A DNA stretch of 64,000 nt from JADKAV01 sp963769435 (GCA_963769435.1 CAVYLN010000001.1:496001-560000); one strand, 5' to 3'. Positions 15,090-25,398 are shown, counted from the first letter of the stretch. The notes: generated by a model from the letters alone, not told the origin. Program-made: numbers and translations.

Positions 15090-16883
15090 ATGGGCTTGAA
15101 GACACCGGCAGCAGTTCTGATTGGCATGGCGGTGGCGGTGGGGGTGTTGATCGCACCTGGAGCGGCCGCCGAGCCGTCGCCGGGTCGGGCCATGACCTGG
15201 GGCAACAATCTCGCCGGGCAGCTCGGGAACAACACCACCACCGACTCGGCAGTGCCGGTGACCGTGGACATCTCTGGGGTGCTGGCCGGCAAAACCGTCA
15301 CCGCCATCGCTACCGGGGACTACCATTCGTGTGCGGTGGCCGACGGCAAGGCCTACTGCTGGGGCGGCAACGCCTTCGGGCAGCTCGGCAACAACACCAC
15401 CACGAACTCGACCGAGCCGGTACGCGGTGGATACCTCGGGGGTACTGGCCGGCAAAACCATCACCGCCATCAGCACCGGGGACTACCACTCGTGTGCGGT
15501 CGCTGACGGCAAGGCCTACTGCTGGGGCCACAACATGTTCGGGCAGCTCGGGAACAACAGCACCACGAACTCGTCCGTGCCGGTCGCGGTGAACACTGCC
15601 GGGGTGCTGGCTGGCAGAACCATCACCGCCATCGCTACCGGGGACTCCCATTCGTGTGCGGTGGCCGACGGCAAGGCCTACTGCTGGGGCTACAACATCG
15701 ACGGGCAGCTCGGGAACAACAGCATTTCGGACTCGGCCGGTGCCGGTCGCGGTGAACACTGCCGGGGTGCTGGCTGGCAGAACCATCACCGCCATCGCTA
15801 CCGGGGACTCCCATTCGTGTGCGGTGGCCGATGGCAAGGCCTACTGCTGGGGCTACAACGTCTACGGGCGGCTCGGCAACAACACCACCACGAACTCGAA
15901 GGTACCGGTGGCGGTGAACACCGCCGGGGTGCTGGCCGGGAGGACGGTCACCGCGATCACCGCCGGGTACTCCCATTCGTGTGCGGTGGCCGAGGGTCGG
16001 GCCTCCTGCTGGGGCTACAACTTCGACGGGCAGCTCGGCAACAACAGCACCACCGGCTCGCCGGTGCCGGTGCGCGGTGAACACCGCCGGGGTGCTGGCC
16101 GGGAGGACGGTCACCAACATCGCCGCCGGGGAATACCACTCCTGTGCGGTGGCCGACGGCCGGGCCTCCTGCTGGGGCAACAACTTCTACGGGCAGCTCG
16201 GCAACAACACCACCACCAACTCGGCGGTGCCGGTGCCGGTGGACACCGGTGGGGTGCTGGCCGGCAAGACGGTCACCGCGATCACCGCCGGCAGATTTCA
16301 CTCGGCGGTGCTGGCGGCGGCACCGCCGCAGCCGCCCACCGCGGTAGCCGCCATACCCGGGGATGGGGCGGCGACGGTGTCCTGGAACCCGCCAGCCGAT
16401 GACGGCGGCTCCCCGGTCCTGGAGTACGTGGCCACCGCCGTCCCCGGCGCAGCCACCTGCACCGCCGCCGGCACCTCCTGCACAGTCCCCGGTTTGGCCA
16501 ACGGCACCGCGTATACGTTCACCGTGACCGCCCGCAACGCCATCGGCACCTCCGTGCCATCGGCACCATCGGCCCCGGTCATCCCCGCAGCCGCCGCACC
16601 ACCGGTGAAACCGCAGGTGCAACCGCCGGGGAAGGTGAAAGGCATCAAGGTCAAAGTCCGCACTGGCAAGGTCAAGGTCACCTGGAAACGCACCGCTCGC
16701 GCGACGTCGTACAAGGCCCGAATCTCCAAGCCGGGGGGCAAGAAGTACAAGAAGTGGAAGACCACCAGCAAGCGGGTGTTCAAAGCCAAAGTCCGTGAAG
16801 GCAAGAAGTACCGCGTCGCCATTCGCGCGGTCGGACCCGGCGGACGCGGACCGACAACCACCAAACGATTCAAAGGCAAGTAG
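15090..16883 (+). CDS. Secreted RCC1-repeat protein with fibronectin III and Lys-rich C-terminus, three 1-base indels
   Basis: ATG 15090 (RBS AGAAGGG) begins a signal peptide, MGLKTPAAVLIGMAVAVGVL..GAAA. Then come six RCC1-type units of about 53 residues, each with SCAVADGKAYCWGxN, GQLGNN and VLAGKTVTAI; they should form a beta-propeller. A fibronectin III domain follows (WNPPADDGGSP..Y), and a final FN3-like domain rich in Lys/Arg (KVKVTWKRTARATSYKARIS). Frames change at about 15420, 15738 and 16068, each by one surplus C at the VPVAVN segment of a repeat. Secreted bacterial RCC1 proteins are mostly of unknown function; surface binding is plausible. It is the only substantial gene of the island remnant. 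Confidence 0.82.
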
Positions 16884-17027
16884 TCGGGTGAAGCCCCGGG
16901 CTGATTCCGCCTCAGGGCCGTGGGCGGGCCCGTATTCGCCGGAATGTCTTGTCGCACAGCGCACCCCACTCCCCCTGGTGACGCACACCGACAGCGGGTG
17001 AACACCGGCGAAGATGCCGGGCCAAGT

Positions 17028-17039
17028 TTGACGACAGTT
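17028..17039. repeat. Third TTGACGACAGTT copy, candidate integrase arm site
   Basis: Identical to the 12-mer at 14641-14652 and placed 94 bases inside the right attachment copy. See the left pair for the argument. Confidence 0.5.
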
Positions 17040-17133
17040 CAACCTGCAACGACCCGGTAAGCGCCGGTACGAAACCAGTACCTCCAAGCACGAAAACGGA
17101 CGTACCAACACGCCTCGGGACGCATTCAACGAA

Positions 17134-17171
17134 CCGGTCGGTTGGGCGTTCGAATCCCTCCGGGCGCGCTT
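17134..17171. other. Attachment site att-R (copy of tRNA-Arg 3' end)
   Basis: Thirty-seven of 38 bases match the tRNA-Arg 3' part. The 5' half of a tRNA is missing (no acceptor 5' strand, no D arm), so this is not a second tRNA gene. It marks the right end of the 2.57 kb island. Confidence 0.8.
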
Positions 17172-17270
17172 CTCGCTCGTGCTTGCCATTCGATCGAGGA
17201 CCAAGACCTTGGACAGCGACGCCATGCTGACTTCCGAGGCCGCGATTTTGCGGACACGTGCCCACGCGGC

Positions 17271-19353
17271 CTACTCCACGACCACAGTCGCCGCACTGCC
17301 CGCAGGACCGAAGACGGCCAGGTAGGCACCACCCGGCGCCTGTTTCGTCGCCGTAGCTCCCCCGCCGCTGTCGAGCATGGACAACGTGTCGTCGAACAGT
17401 TTCCAGTCGCTCTGGCCGGAGAGTGTCAGACTCGCAGCATTGGGGATTCGGTACCACTGGACGTAGCCGTTCGCACCGATGGTGACCACGTTGCTGCCCG
17501 ACGACAGGCCTGGAACGCTCGCCGCGGGCCGCAGAACACTGCTGCTGAACGACAAGAACTCCTCCCCGCCCTGCATCGAGAAATCGAAGTCATACATGTC
17601 CCGACCGACCCCCGGAACCTCGATGAACATCGTGCCGACCGTGTCACTTGTCGTGGCATCGAAGGGCACGGACTGGACGAGAACGCCTTGCGCCAGCAGG
17701 TAACCGGAGACGCCCGGGATGGTCGCGAGCTCCACTGCGGGGGTGGCGAGGTCCCACCACAACGAACTCGGATTCTCGTTGGCCAACAACCACCTCTTCC
17801 CCACCCGTGCCTGCCAGGTCTGCGACAGCCGACCCCCCGGGCGGGTCCGCTGGCCGAACGGGACGTCGGAGAAGTACGTGCCCGTTCCGCCGATGTCGCG
17901 TCGCACCAGGTAGGTCCGGCCCCAGGCCCGGACCGACCGGAATGACGTTCCAGGGGTCCGGGTGTCCCAGAAGGCCCCACCCTTGCGAAACACAAGGCGG
18001 CCGGGTTGGTCCACCCACTTGCCGTCGGTCAACGCGGCAACCTGCAACGTCCTGTTCTTCGCTTTGGTCACCTTCAGGGTCACGTTCTGGGCCAGGTAGG
18101 TGCCGGTCATCCTCTCGATGTCCCGCGGTGTCGCCTTCTGCTTGGCCGGTGTGCGACCGATCTGTTTGGGCATCTTCTTGATGGCCCCGGTCTCGACAAG
18201 CGCGTTGAGCAGCACGGTTTGCGCGATTGTCTTCGCGCTCGCTGAACTGAAACTTGTGCCGGCGGTCTCAACGACGACCGCCAGTCCATGGTCGGGCGCG
18301 ATCACGAACCCCGCGTGGTAGTCGGTGATGGAGTCACCGCCCTTGCTCCAGCCCAGCACACCGGCAGACGCCAGGGCCGGGTCCTTGACGGTGTCCCAGC
18401 CGAGGCCGTAGCGCAGGCCGCTGGGCGGTCCGACCCGCAAGGTGGTGGCGGTCTGATCGACGGCCATCTGTCGAACCGCAGAGCTGGACAGGATCCGCTT
18501 GCCCCCGACCACTCCGCCACCGGTGAAGACCCTCGCCAGTCGGGCCATGTCCCGCGAGGTCGACATCAGACCACCGGAAGCTGACAGGTTGGTGATCTCG
18601 ATCGGCTGGACCTTCCCGCCTCGGATGACCGGTGCAACGGACCCCCGCCCCGGCATGGACGTCGCATAGGTCGAGTGCTTCATCCCCAGCGGTTCCAAGA
18701 TGTTGCTGGTCACGTAGTCCTCGTAGGGCTTTCCCGAGACCCGCTCCACCACCAAGCCCGGCCAACGTGAAGCAGTCGTTGCAGTACACGACCATCGCCC
18801 CGGGAGTGGTCTTCAAATGCGAGGTGCGCAGACCAGCCAGGAAACGGTCGACGTAACTGGGGATCGGTTTGTGGCTGAAACTATCGGCAAAGTCGGTGCC
18901 GGGCAGTCCGGCCGAATGGTTCAGCAGCATCCGCACCGTGATCTGCCGGTACTGCGGCGAGGCCATCGAGAAGTCCGGCACGTAGCGCACCACCGGGGCG
19001 TCCAGCGAGACCTTCCCGGCGTCCACCAACTGCATCACCGCCATCGTGGTGATCATCTTGCTCACCGAACCGATCCCGTACATCGTCGTGGGAGACGGCT
19101 TCTTTCCGGCCTTGTTCACCCGACCGAACGTCTGAGTCCACACCGTCTTGCCACCGGCCACCAAAGCCACCGACGCCGACGTCGCCTTGGTCTGCCTCAG
19201 CGCGGACCGGACCGCTTTGCGACCCTCTTTGATCGTGGTGGTGAAAGTCGGCGTCGGTTGTTTCTGGGTGATCTCCGCAGCCTGGACGGCCGGCACACCC
19301 GCGATGATGGTCGCCGTGGCCACCGACGAGGTCAGAATCCCGAGGACGCGCAT
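17271..19353 (-). CDS. Secreted beta-lactamase-fold serine hydrolase with large C-terminal region, one 1-base indel
   Basis: ATG 19353 with GGAAGG upstream starts a signal peptide (MRVLGILTSSVATATIIAGV..AVQAAE). The catalytic fold has SVSK (SxxK) in GIGSVSKMITT, YCN (YxN) in VVYCNDCFTLAG, and GWSKGG near the KTG position. Beyond residue ~440 there is a further ~240-residue region, without recognised motif, with beta-rich segments such as AWGRTYLVRRD and GYVQWYRI. The frame changes at about 18755-18765; dropping one C joins FTLAG to LVVERVSGKPYEDYV. This is the second serine hydrolase of the window but longer and not a lipoprotein. It may act on cell-wall peptides or esters; not decidable here. 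Confidence 0.83.
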
Positions 19354-19491
19354 GAACGGCCTTCCTGCCACGCGGGGCCGCGGTGCGATGCACCGACAGT
19401 ACGTGTTCGGGTTGGGGTTGTCGATCATTGGACCCCCTGGGGCTGTGGCGCGACCCGCGATCCTCCTCGCTCCCCGATCCGCGATGCACAA

Positions 19492-19816
19492 CGGCGTGTG
19501 CGTCCACGCCCATGAAGCGTGCGAGCGGCGACTCGGAATCGGTCGGCGCGGCGATGTCGCAGTCCTCGCAGTAGACGCCGCCCATGCCCTCAAGCATCGG
19601 AGCGGTCGCGGCCCAGATGGAGGTGGCGGCTCCCTGCTCAGGCGTCTTGAATCCTTCCCGGACGTTGCCAAGCTCGTCCATCCATCCGAGCGCGATCATT
19701 TCCTCGCGCTGCATGTGGCGCTGCAGCGGGGTCATGATGCGATCAAATCGATCGATGTCCGAAATCCCATGATGATCAAGCAATCGGCGGCGAAGCCCCC
19801 ATGCACTCACACTCAA
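19492..19816 (-). pseudogene. Remnant of an SDR oxidoreductase C-terminus
   Basis: About 108 codons on the minus strand match the C-terminal third of retinol-dehydrogenase-like SDRs: KTPEQGAATSIWAATAPMLE, then GGVYCEDCDIAAP and FMGVDAHA. The Rossmann half and YxxxK are absent, and upstream sequence does not supply them in any frame. The usual last ~20 residues (after DAHA) are also replaced by unrelated sequence. This is therefore a real truncated gene, unlike the single-base breaks elsewhere. It lies between the serine hydrolase and the DUF222 gene, a mobile-gene-rich stretch. Confidence 0.7.
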
Positions 19817-19947
19817 CGCGAGAATGACCCAGCAGATCCGGACACTGCAGCCCCCTCAACCAGCTGCACGAATTCGATAGCGCAGTGGAAGCGGGACCTT
19901 CGCCGCTAGGCCCTCCCGCCCCCCTCCCCAGGGCGCGAAGACCATCC

Positions 19948-19963
19948 CGGTTTTGTCGTACCC
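19948..19963 (+). promoter_or_regulatory. Conserved 16-mer before DUF222/HNH gene, copy 1
   Basis: CGGTTTTGTCGTACCC ends 18 bases before the ATG. The same 16 bases with the same 18-base gap precede the second DUF222/HNH gene (55682-55697), while the sequence between box and ATG differs. The conserved position argues for a functional site (promoter, ribosome-binding/leader element or endonuclease site) rather than common descent alone. Confidence 0.6.
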
Positions 19964-19981
19964 ACCTCGTAGCGTTCAGGT

Positions 19982-21083
19982 ATGGAGGAGTCGGTCAACG
20001 CCGCAGTGGAGGTCTTGCTGCTGCCCGGCGCCGACCCACTTGAGGTGGCCGCCGCATCCGAGGCCGTGATCGCGTGGGCGCATGCTCGTCAACTGGAAGC
20101 CCTGCACCAGGTAGCTTGCGAACAGCCGGAGGTCATAGACCCGACAGGCGCTCTCGTCGACCCGGCTCCTGCGGACGTGGCGACGACACTGCTGTGGTCG
20201 ACCGGGACTGCCGCACGACGACTCCAACTGGCGGGGGACGTCTGCGCTGAGCTGCCTGATCTGCTGGTCGCTCTGCGCGGCAGCCGTGTGGATCTGCCGA
20301 AAGTCGAGGAAATCGCGCTCGGAACGTGCGAACTCGATCCGGCCGACCGGGTGCCCCTGGCACGTGAAGCCGTGGACTACGCGGACAGGCACACCCGCGC
20401 ACAACTGCGCGCATGGCTGGCGCGCCGGGTCGCGGCGATCGATCCGGAGGCCGTGCAGCGGCGTCGCAAGAAGGCAATCCGCAAGCGCCGCGTCTGGATC
20501 GACCCCGAACGCGATGGCATGGCCACCATCGGGGCATACCTGACCGCGGAAGAGGCACAGGCCTGCTGGAACGCCCTGGCCGCGATGGCCGCCAACGTGG
20601 AAGGCGGTCGGGACGCCGCCCGAGCGGACGTGTTCGTAGCCCTGGTGACTGGCCTGGAGATGGGTCAGTCGGTCCCTGTGCAGGTGCTGATCACACCGGC
20701 CGGCCCTGAACTGGTCGGGCACGGTCCGCTGAGCCCGACCCACGCGGCGGAACTGTGTGACAGCGCGCCGCGCATCGACCTGACAACCCCACTCCTCGTC
20801 CCGGGGGTATCGGCCGGCACCCGCGCTCGCCCGGTGGGTGCGCGCCCGTGACCGCCACTGCCGGTTCCCGGGATGTCGCCGTCCCGCGACCATGTGCGAC
20901 CTCGACCACGTGATCGCATACCCGACCGGCAGTACGGTCGAGGCCAACCTTGCCGCCCTATGCCGATACCACCACCGGTTGAAGACCCACACTTCGTGGG
21001 GTGTGCGGATGTTGTCCGGCGCGATCCTGGAATGGACCAGCCCCCGCGGCAGGGTCTTCCACACGAGCCTCGACGACCCGTAG
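19982..21083 (+). CDS. DUF222 / HNH endonuclease domain protein (13E12-type), one 1-base indel
   Basis: Roughly 366 residues once joined. The N-terminal ~250 residues are the all-helical DUF222 region (EEAQACWNALAAMAANVEGG, RADVFVALVTGL). The C-terminus is an HNH nuclease: RDRHCRFPGCRRPATMCDLD with Zn-binding Cys, DHVIAYPTG (His-Asp) and LCRYHHRLKTH. The frame changes in the GGGGG run at about 20804-20808; removing one G yields PGYRPAPALARWVRARDRHC, in line with YRPAPAMARWVRAMHRHC of the intact paralogue at 55.7 kb. The family is abundant and often multicopy in actinobacteria; mobility by homing-like cleavage is suspected but unproven. Confidence 0.85.
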
Positions 21084-21140
21084 CAGACCCCGCGCCACCC
21101 CGGTGGCCACTATCCGAACGGCGTAAGATTCCGACAGTCC

Positions 21141-22707
21141 CTAGCCCGTCGGAGTCTTGCGCGGTGAACTGCAACCAAGCCCTTGAGTCTCGGTCAGAAC
21201 GGTCCCCACCATGTAGTCCACGAACTGGTCCGGCTGCTCCCACAACGGGCGGTGGCCGGAGGTCTCGAGGACCACCAGGTCCTTGATCGGGGCGTCGATC
21301 ATGGGGTACCACTGCTCGAACAGTTCCGCTCGCCCGTCGGCCTCATGGGCACCCTGGACGAAGAACATGGGCACCGAGAATTCGGTGGCGGTCTCGCGGA
21401 AGTCGACCTCCTGCAACTGCGGGTACAACGCCGCGAAAGTGTCCATGAACGCGCCGAGCACGTGGACCTGATCGATCAGGCTGTACTCCTCGACCAGCAG
21501 GTTCTCCGACATCTGACCGGCGCCCTCCGAGTTACCGCTGTGGTCGTAGGGGTACACGTCCTGCTCATGTGACAGCGCGGTCTCGTAGGGGAACATCGCC
21601 TCGTACGGCGGCGGGCCGGAGTCCCTCAGGCTCTCGACCAGACCGTCGTCGCCGATCGGTTCGGCCCATGCGAACGTGTCTTCGTAGAAGATCCGGTCGG
21701 TAGCCGACTGACTCACCATCTGACCGGTGCCGATGAACGCCCGGTACAGGTCGGGGCGCTCCTGCACGGCCATCACGCCCAGAGTCGTGCCCCAGGACTG
21801 TCCAAGCAGGTACACGTCTTCCTGCGCGAAACGCTCGCGCAGGTACTCGGTGACCGCGATCGTGTCGGCGACATACCCGTCCAGACTGACAGTGCTGGTG
21901 GGGTCGAGCTCTGAGTATGCGGTGCCCGCCCCACGCTGCTCCCAGGTGACGACGGTGAAGTACTGCTCCAGTTCCGGCAGGTGACGGCGCATGGCACCGA
22001 ACTCCGAGCCGCCAGGTCCTCCGGCGAGGAAGAGCAGGACCGGATTATCAGTGCTGGTGCCGCGGATCAGCAGTGGCAGATCGTGGCCACCGGCCTCGAG
22101 TCGCGTCAACTCGGCCACCGAGCCTGGTACGGGCTGGCCGTTCGGCGCCGGTGATCGGCGCAGTGGTTGCGGGGCGGACCAGTCCCGCGACCAGTGTCAG
22201 CAGTGCCAGTCCCACAACGACAGCGCCGGTGCGACCAGGAGGCGCGACCACCGGCTGGAGGGCTGACCGTGCCGCGACCGCCACATGCCGGCCCCCACCG
22301 CCGCACCGAGGGCCATGGGGACCACGGTCAGCAGCGCCTGGAAGCCGCGACCGGTGACGAATGCGATGGCCCCGTAGAAGCTCGTGTGGAGCCCGTCGAC
22401 CATGGGGCCGTCAACGGTGAGCCGTGCGAGCTCGAAGACAGTGACGAACACCACCGGTGCCACAAGCATCGCCCACCGACTGCGCAGCGCGTACCCGGCG
22501 AGGCCGCCCACAGTGAGGCTCATGACCATCGACACGATGGCCGCCACCGGTGTCAACGGTCCACGTGGCGTCCACCACCCTGCAGCCAGTCGCCCATAAG
22601 GCAAGGGTCATGACCGCCACCGTCACCGCGAAACGGCGGTCGGGCCAGAGGCTCTGCGCCGGACTGGACACCGTTGCAGTGCGTTGAACCTGATCGTTGA
22701 TGCTCAT
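21141..22707 (-). CDS. Alpha/beta hydrolase (proline iminopeptidase-like) with N-terminal membrane domain, three indels
   Basis: The start ATG 22707 has GAGGAGA upstream. The N-terminal ~190 residues hold about five membrane segments (DRRFAVTVAVMTLALWATG, PLTPVAAIVSMVMSLTVGG, WAMLVAPVVFVTVFELA, ALLTVVPMALGAAVGAGM, TGAVVVGLALLTLVAGLV). The rest is an alpha/beta hydrolase with LAGGPGGSEFG (HGGPG-like oxyanion motif), GQSWGTTLG (nucleophile Ser) and SGHRPLWEQP (His). Membrane-anchored S33-type hydrolases of this layout are frequent in Gram-positives; they act on peptides or lipid esters. Breaks lie at about 22580-22600, 22210-22260 and 22120-22135. The domains are fully recoverable, so one gene is called. 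Confidence 0.75.
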
Positions 22708-22862
22708 GATGGTCTCCTCTCTGGTCGATCCACTTCTACGATCCGCCGCTCAAGACGCGCTGTGATCCCCCTGGGCGCTCGAGTTCGGGGTCCTCCGGCA
22801 GGGGGATGCGCCTACCCCCGCGGGAGGACGGCGGTCACCGCTTCCGGCGGTACTGTGAGGCA

Positions 22863-24072
22863 ATGGCCAGTTGGACCCATGGCGACCGCAACACCAGCAG
22901 AGTCGCTGGTGGTTCGTCGCCGACGCGGTACTGGCGGGCCTGTTCACGTGGATCACAGTGGTCTCGCTGCGCAGCAATGCCTACGTCGATCAGTACGGTG
23001 CGGTCGAGGGCGCGGGCTGGCTGTTGGCGCTGGCCCCCAACGCGTTGCTGCTGATACGTCGTCTGGTTCCGGTAACCGCCCTGATGGCCGCCACTGCCTT
23101 CTATCTGGCCGCGAGCGCGACCCAGGGCGACAGCAACGCCCCGCTGGCGATTCCCTTCTTCGCCTACTCGGTGGCTCTGGCACCCGACCGACGCGGGTCT
23201 CCGGGGTGATCGTGGGAGGGGCGGCGCTGGCGCTGTCGACGACGACGTTCTACGGCCCTGGCGATCCGGATCCGCTGGTGATCGTCGTGTGGTTCCTGCT
23301 GTTCGGATTGGGCTGGTTGGTCGGGGTCAGCATCCGCGGCAATCGGGCGCGGGCCGAACAGCTCACTCGGACCGTGGACGACCTCGAGGCACACCAGGAC
23401 GAGGTCGCAGCGGCTGCGATCGCCGACGAACGGATCCGCATCGCACGCGAACTGCACGACGCGGTGGGACATGCAGTCAACGTGATGGTTCTGCAGGCCG
23501 GTGCCGCCCGGCTGTCCAATCAGGCCGGACAAAGCATTCGATGCGCTCGCCGAGATCGAGACCCTCGGCCGCAACGCACTGACGGATCTGGATCAGATGC
23601 TCGGTCTGCTCGACGATTCCGGTGCCCCCGATCGCAGCCCGGCCAAGGGTGTCTCCGACATCGCCAGCCATGGTCGCTGAACTGCGCAGCGCTGGGGGCC
23701 GACATCGACTCTGCACGACACCTGCGACACGACCCGTCGGCCGGCATGTGGGCGCTGCGGCCTACCGGATCGCGCAGGAGGCCCTGACCAACGCACTCAA
23801 GTACGCGCGGGACGGCACATGTCGACGTCACCTTGTCCTGCACAGCGACCCAGCTCCACCTCAGCGTGGTCGATGACGGCGCCGGACGCCCGGTCGCAGC
23901 CGCAATGCCGGGACCGGGCGCGGTATCCCCGGGATGACCGAACGGGCGAAGGTGCTCGGCGGGCACTTGCAGGCGGGCCCGGACGACCGACGGCGGCTTC
24001 GCGGTACGGGCGACCCTCCCGCTGGGTCACGAGCAATCACCACAGAGCGCCGCCAACCGGGCGACGACATGA
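22863..24072 (+). CDS. NarL/DesK-type sensor histidine kinase, heavily interrupted by indels
   Basis: Four N-terminal membrane segments can be read (VADAVLAGLFTWITVVSL, GAGWLLALAPNALLLIRRL, VIVVWFLLFGLGWLVGVSI among them), then the HisKA_3 box ARELHDAVGHAVNVMVLQAG with the phospho-accepting His, the N-box YRIAQEALTNALKYA and the G-box pieces VVDDGAGRP and GRGIPGMTERAKVLGGHL. At least six frame changes occur (about 23195, 23525, 23670, 23817, 23915, 23988), both gain and loss of one base. The restored stop at 24070-24072 overlaps the regulator ATG as ATGA, which argues that the gene is real and coupled. It is either badly sequenced or decaying. The start near 22863-22871 is uncertain. Confidence 0.7.
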
Positions 24073-24753
24073 CGATCACGGTGCTCATCGTCGACGATGA
24101 CACGCTCGTGCGAGCGGGTCTGCGCATGATGATCGAGACGCAGGACGACTTGCGCGTGGTCGGCGAGGCGGACAACGGTGACGATGCGGTCGCGACTCGC
24201 GCAGGATCTGACTCCGGACATCGTGCTCATGGACATCCGGATGCCCGGCACCGATGGGCTGGAAGCCACTCGACGCATCACCAGCGGGACCACCGGCGAC
24301 ACACCGCGCGTCGTGATCCTGACCACGTTCGAACTCGACGACTACGTCTACGAAGCCGTGCGCGCCGGGGCCAGCGGCTTCCTGCTCAAACGCACTCGAC
24401 CCGAGGAGCTACTGACCGGGATCCGTACGGTCGCGAACGGCGACGCACTCCTGTCCCCGTCGGTGACTCGCAGACTGATGCGGGAGTTCGCCCGGACCAC
24501 GCAGCCTCGGGTGGCGGCCGACCTCAGCAGTCGAGAACTCGACCGGCTGACGCCGCGCGAGCGGGAGGTGCTCATCCACATGGGGCACGGACTGTCCAAT
24601 CAGGAGATCGCACAGGAGATGTACCTCGCGGAGAGCACGGTGAAGACCCACGTCAAACGCATCCTGATGAAACTGGGGCTGCGCGACCGGGTCCACGCCG
24701 TCGTGTACGCCTACGAGGTGGGGCTGTTGTCCCCCGACCGGCCCGAGTCCTGA
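24069..24753 (+). CDS. NarL/LuxR-family response regulator, one 1-base indel
   Basis: An N-terminal receiver has VLIVDDDTLVRAGLRMMI (acidic pocket), IVLMDIRMPGTDGLEATRR (phospho-Asp), VVILTTF (Thr) and FLLKRTRPEEL (Lys). The C-terminal LuxR HTH is LTPREREVLIHMGHGLSNQE..TVKTHVKRILMKLGLRDR. The frame changes at about 24190; removing one base from GCGACTCGCG gives ...DAVALAQDLTPD. It partners the overlapping kinase gene. With no linked target gene, other than the divergent membrane hydrolase upstream of the kinase, the stimulus and regulon are unknown. Confidence 0.85.
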
Positions 24754-24765
24754 GCGGCCGGCACC

Positions 24766-25164
24766 TCAGTCCAGCGGCCAGCGTGTAATCCCGAAGGCCT
24801 CGAAGCCGACGTCGTAGGTTGCCACGGCCTCCACGTCGTTGTTGCGCATGACTGCGACGTGAAGTGCGTCTCGCACCGATCCTCCGGCGCCTCGCAGCAG
24901 ATCGACACACGCGTCCGTGTCCGCGATCGTGACAGGCAGGACCTCAGCGCACAGTTGGACCACAAGGTCGTAGACATGGCGCGCGATCTCGGGATGTCCG
25001 AGCCGGTGATACCTGTGCAGGATCTCCTGCAGAACCTCAGTGCTGGTCACCGCATGCAGCTCGCCTCGCTGAGCCTGTGCCAGAAACCGCAGGCTCGGGT
25101 CTTTGTGCGGGTGTCGTCCTCCGGCGGCGTACATCGCGATGTTCGAGTCGACGAAGACTCTCAC
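24766..25164 (-). CDS. PIN-domain toxin (VapC-like ribonuclease)
   Basis: A 132-residue PIN protein. FVDSNIAMY supplies the first acidic residue, VTSTEVLQEILHRY the conserved Thr/Glu, SVRDALHVAVMRNNDV a third Asp, and ATYDVGFEAF the last acidic region. Such enzymes cleave specific RNAs, often tRNA or rRNA, with Mg2+ or Mn2+. The GTG start overlaps the antitoxin stop (GTGA), the usual antitoxin-first order. Its stop is 12 bases from the response regulator stop (convergent). Confidence 0.87.
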   Translation of the reverse strand: MRVFVDSNIAMYAAGGRHPHKDPSLRFLAQAQRGELHAVTSTEVLQEILHRYHRLGHPEIARHVYDLVVQLCAEVLPVTIADTDACVDLLRGAGGSVRDALHVAVMRNNDVEAVATYDVGFEAFGITRWPLD

Positions 25165-25388
25165 GCGTATCGCTCGTCGATCTCGGTGAGCATCTGGTCG
25201 ATGTCGGCCGTCGGGGCATTGATCGCAGCCAGGGCCGCGACAGGGTCGGCCTCAACTATCCGTTCAGCGAGTGCTGCCTCAAGGACGCTTCTCACGAACT
25301 CCCCCTTCGAAACCCGGTCCCGTGCGGCTGCCTGCGACAGCGCCACATCCAGTTCCTCGGGGATGAGAACCTGCAGCCGATGACTCAT
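25161..25388 (-). CDS. Ribbon-helix-helix antitoxin (VapB-like)
   Basis: A 75-residue protein starting MSHRLQVLIPEELDVALSQA. A short N-terminal strand followed by two helices is the RHH DNA-binding fold, with RVSKGEFVRSVLEAALAE as second helix; the acidic C-terminus (DIDQMLTEIDERYA) should wrap the toxin. It is the first gene of the toxin-antitoxin pair and presumably autoregulated through the tandem repeat over its start. Confidence 0.85.
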   Translation of the reverse strand: MSHRLQVLIPEELDVALSQAAARDRVSKGEFVRSVLEAALAERIVEADPVAALAAINAPTADIDQMLTEIDERYA

Positions 25389-25398
25389 ATGCTCATAT
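25384..25398. promoter_or_regulatory. Direct repeat CTCATAT-G-CTCATAT over the antitoxin start
   Basis: Two perfect 7-mers one base apart overlap the antitoxin ATG; read otherwise, ATATG-CT-CATAT is also an inverted repeat. RHH antitoxins bind short tandem or inverted boxes at their own promoter, so this is a candidate operator. Confidence 0.45.

Noticed and set aside
17134..17171. Second tRNA gene
   Set aside because: Only the 3' part is present; no D arm or 5' acceptor strand. It is the distal attachment copy.
19982..21083. Complete mobile element around the DUF222/HNH gene
   Set aside because: No terminal inverted repeats or target duplication could be found around either copy; only the upstream 16-mer is shared.
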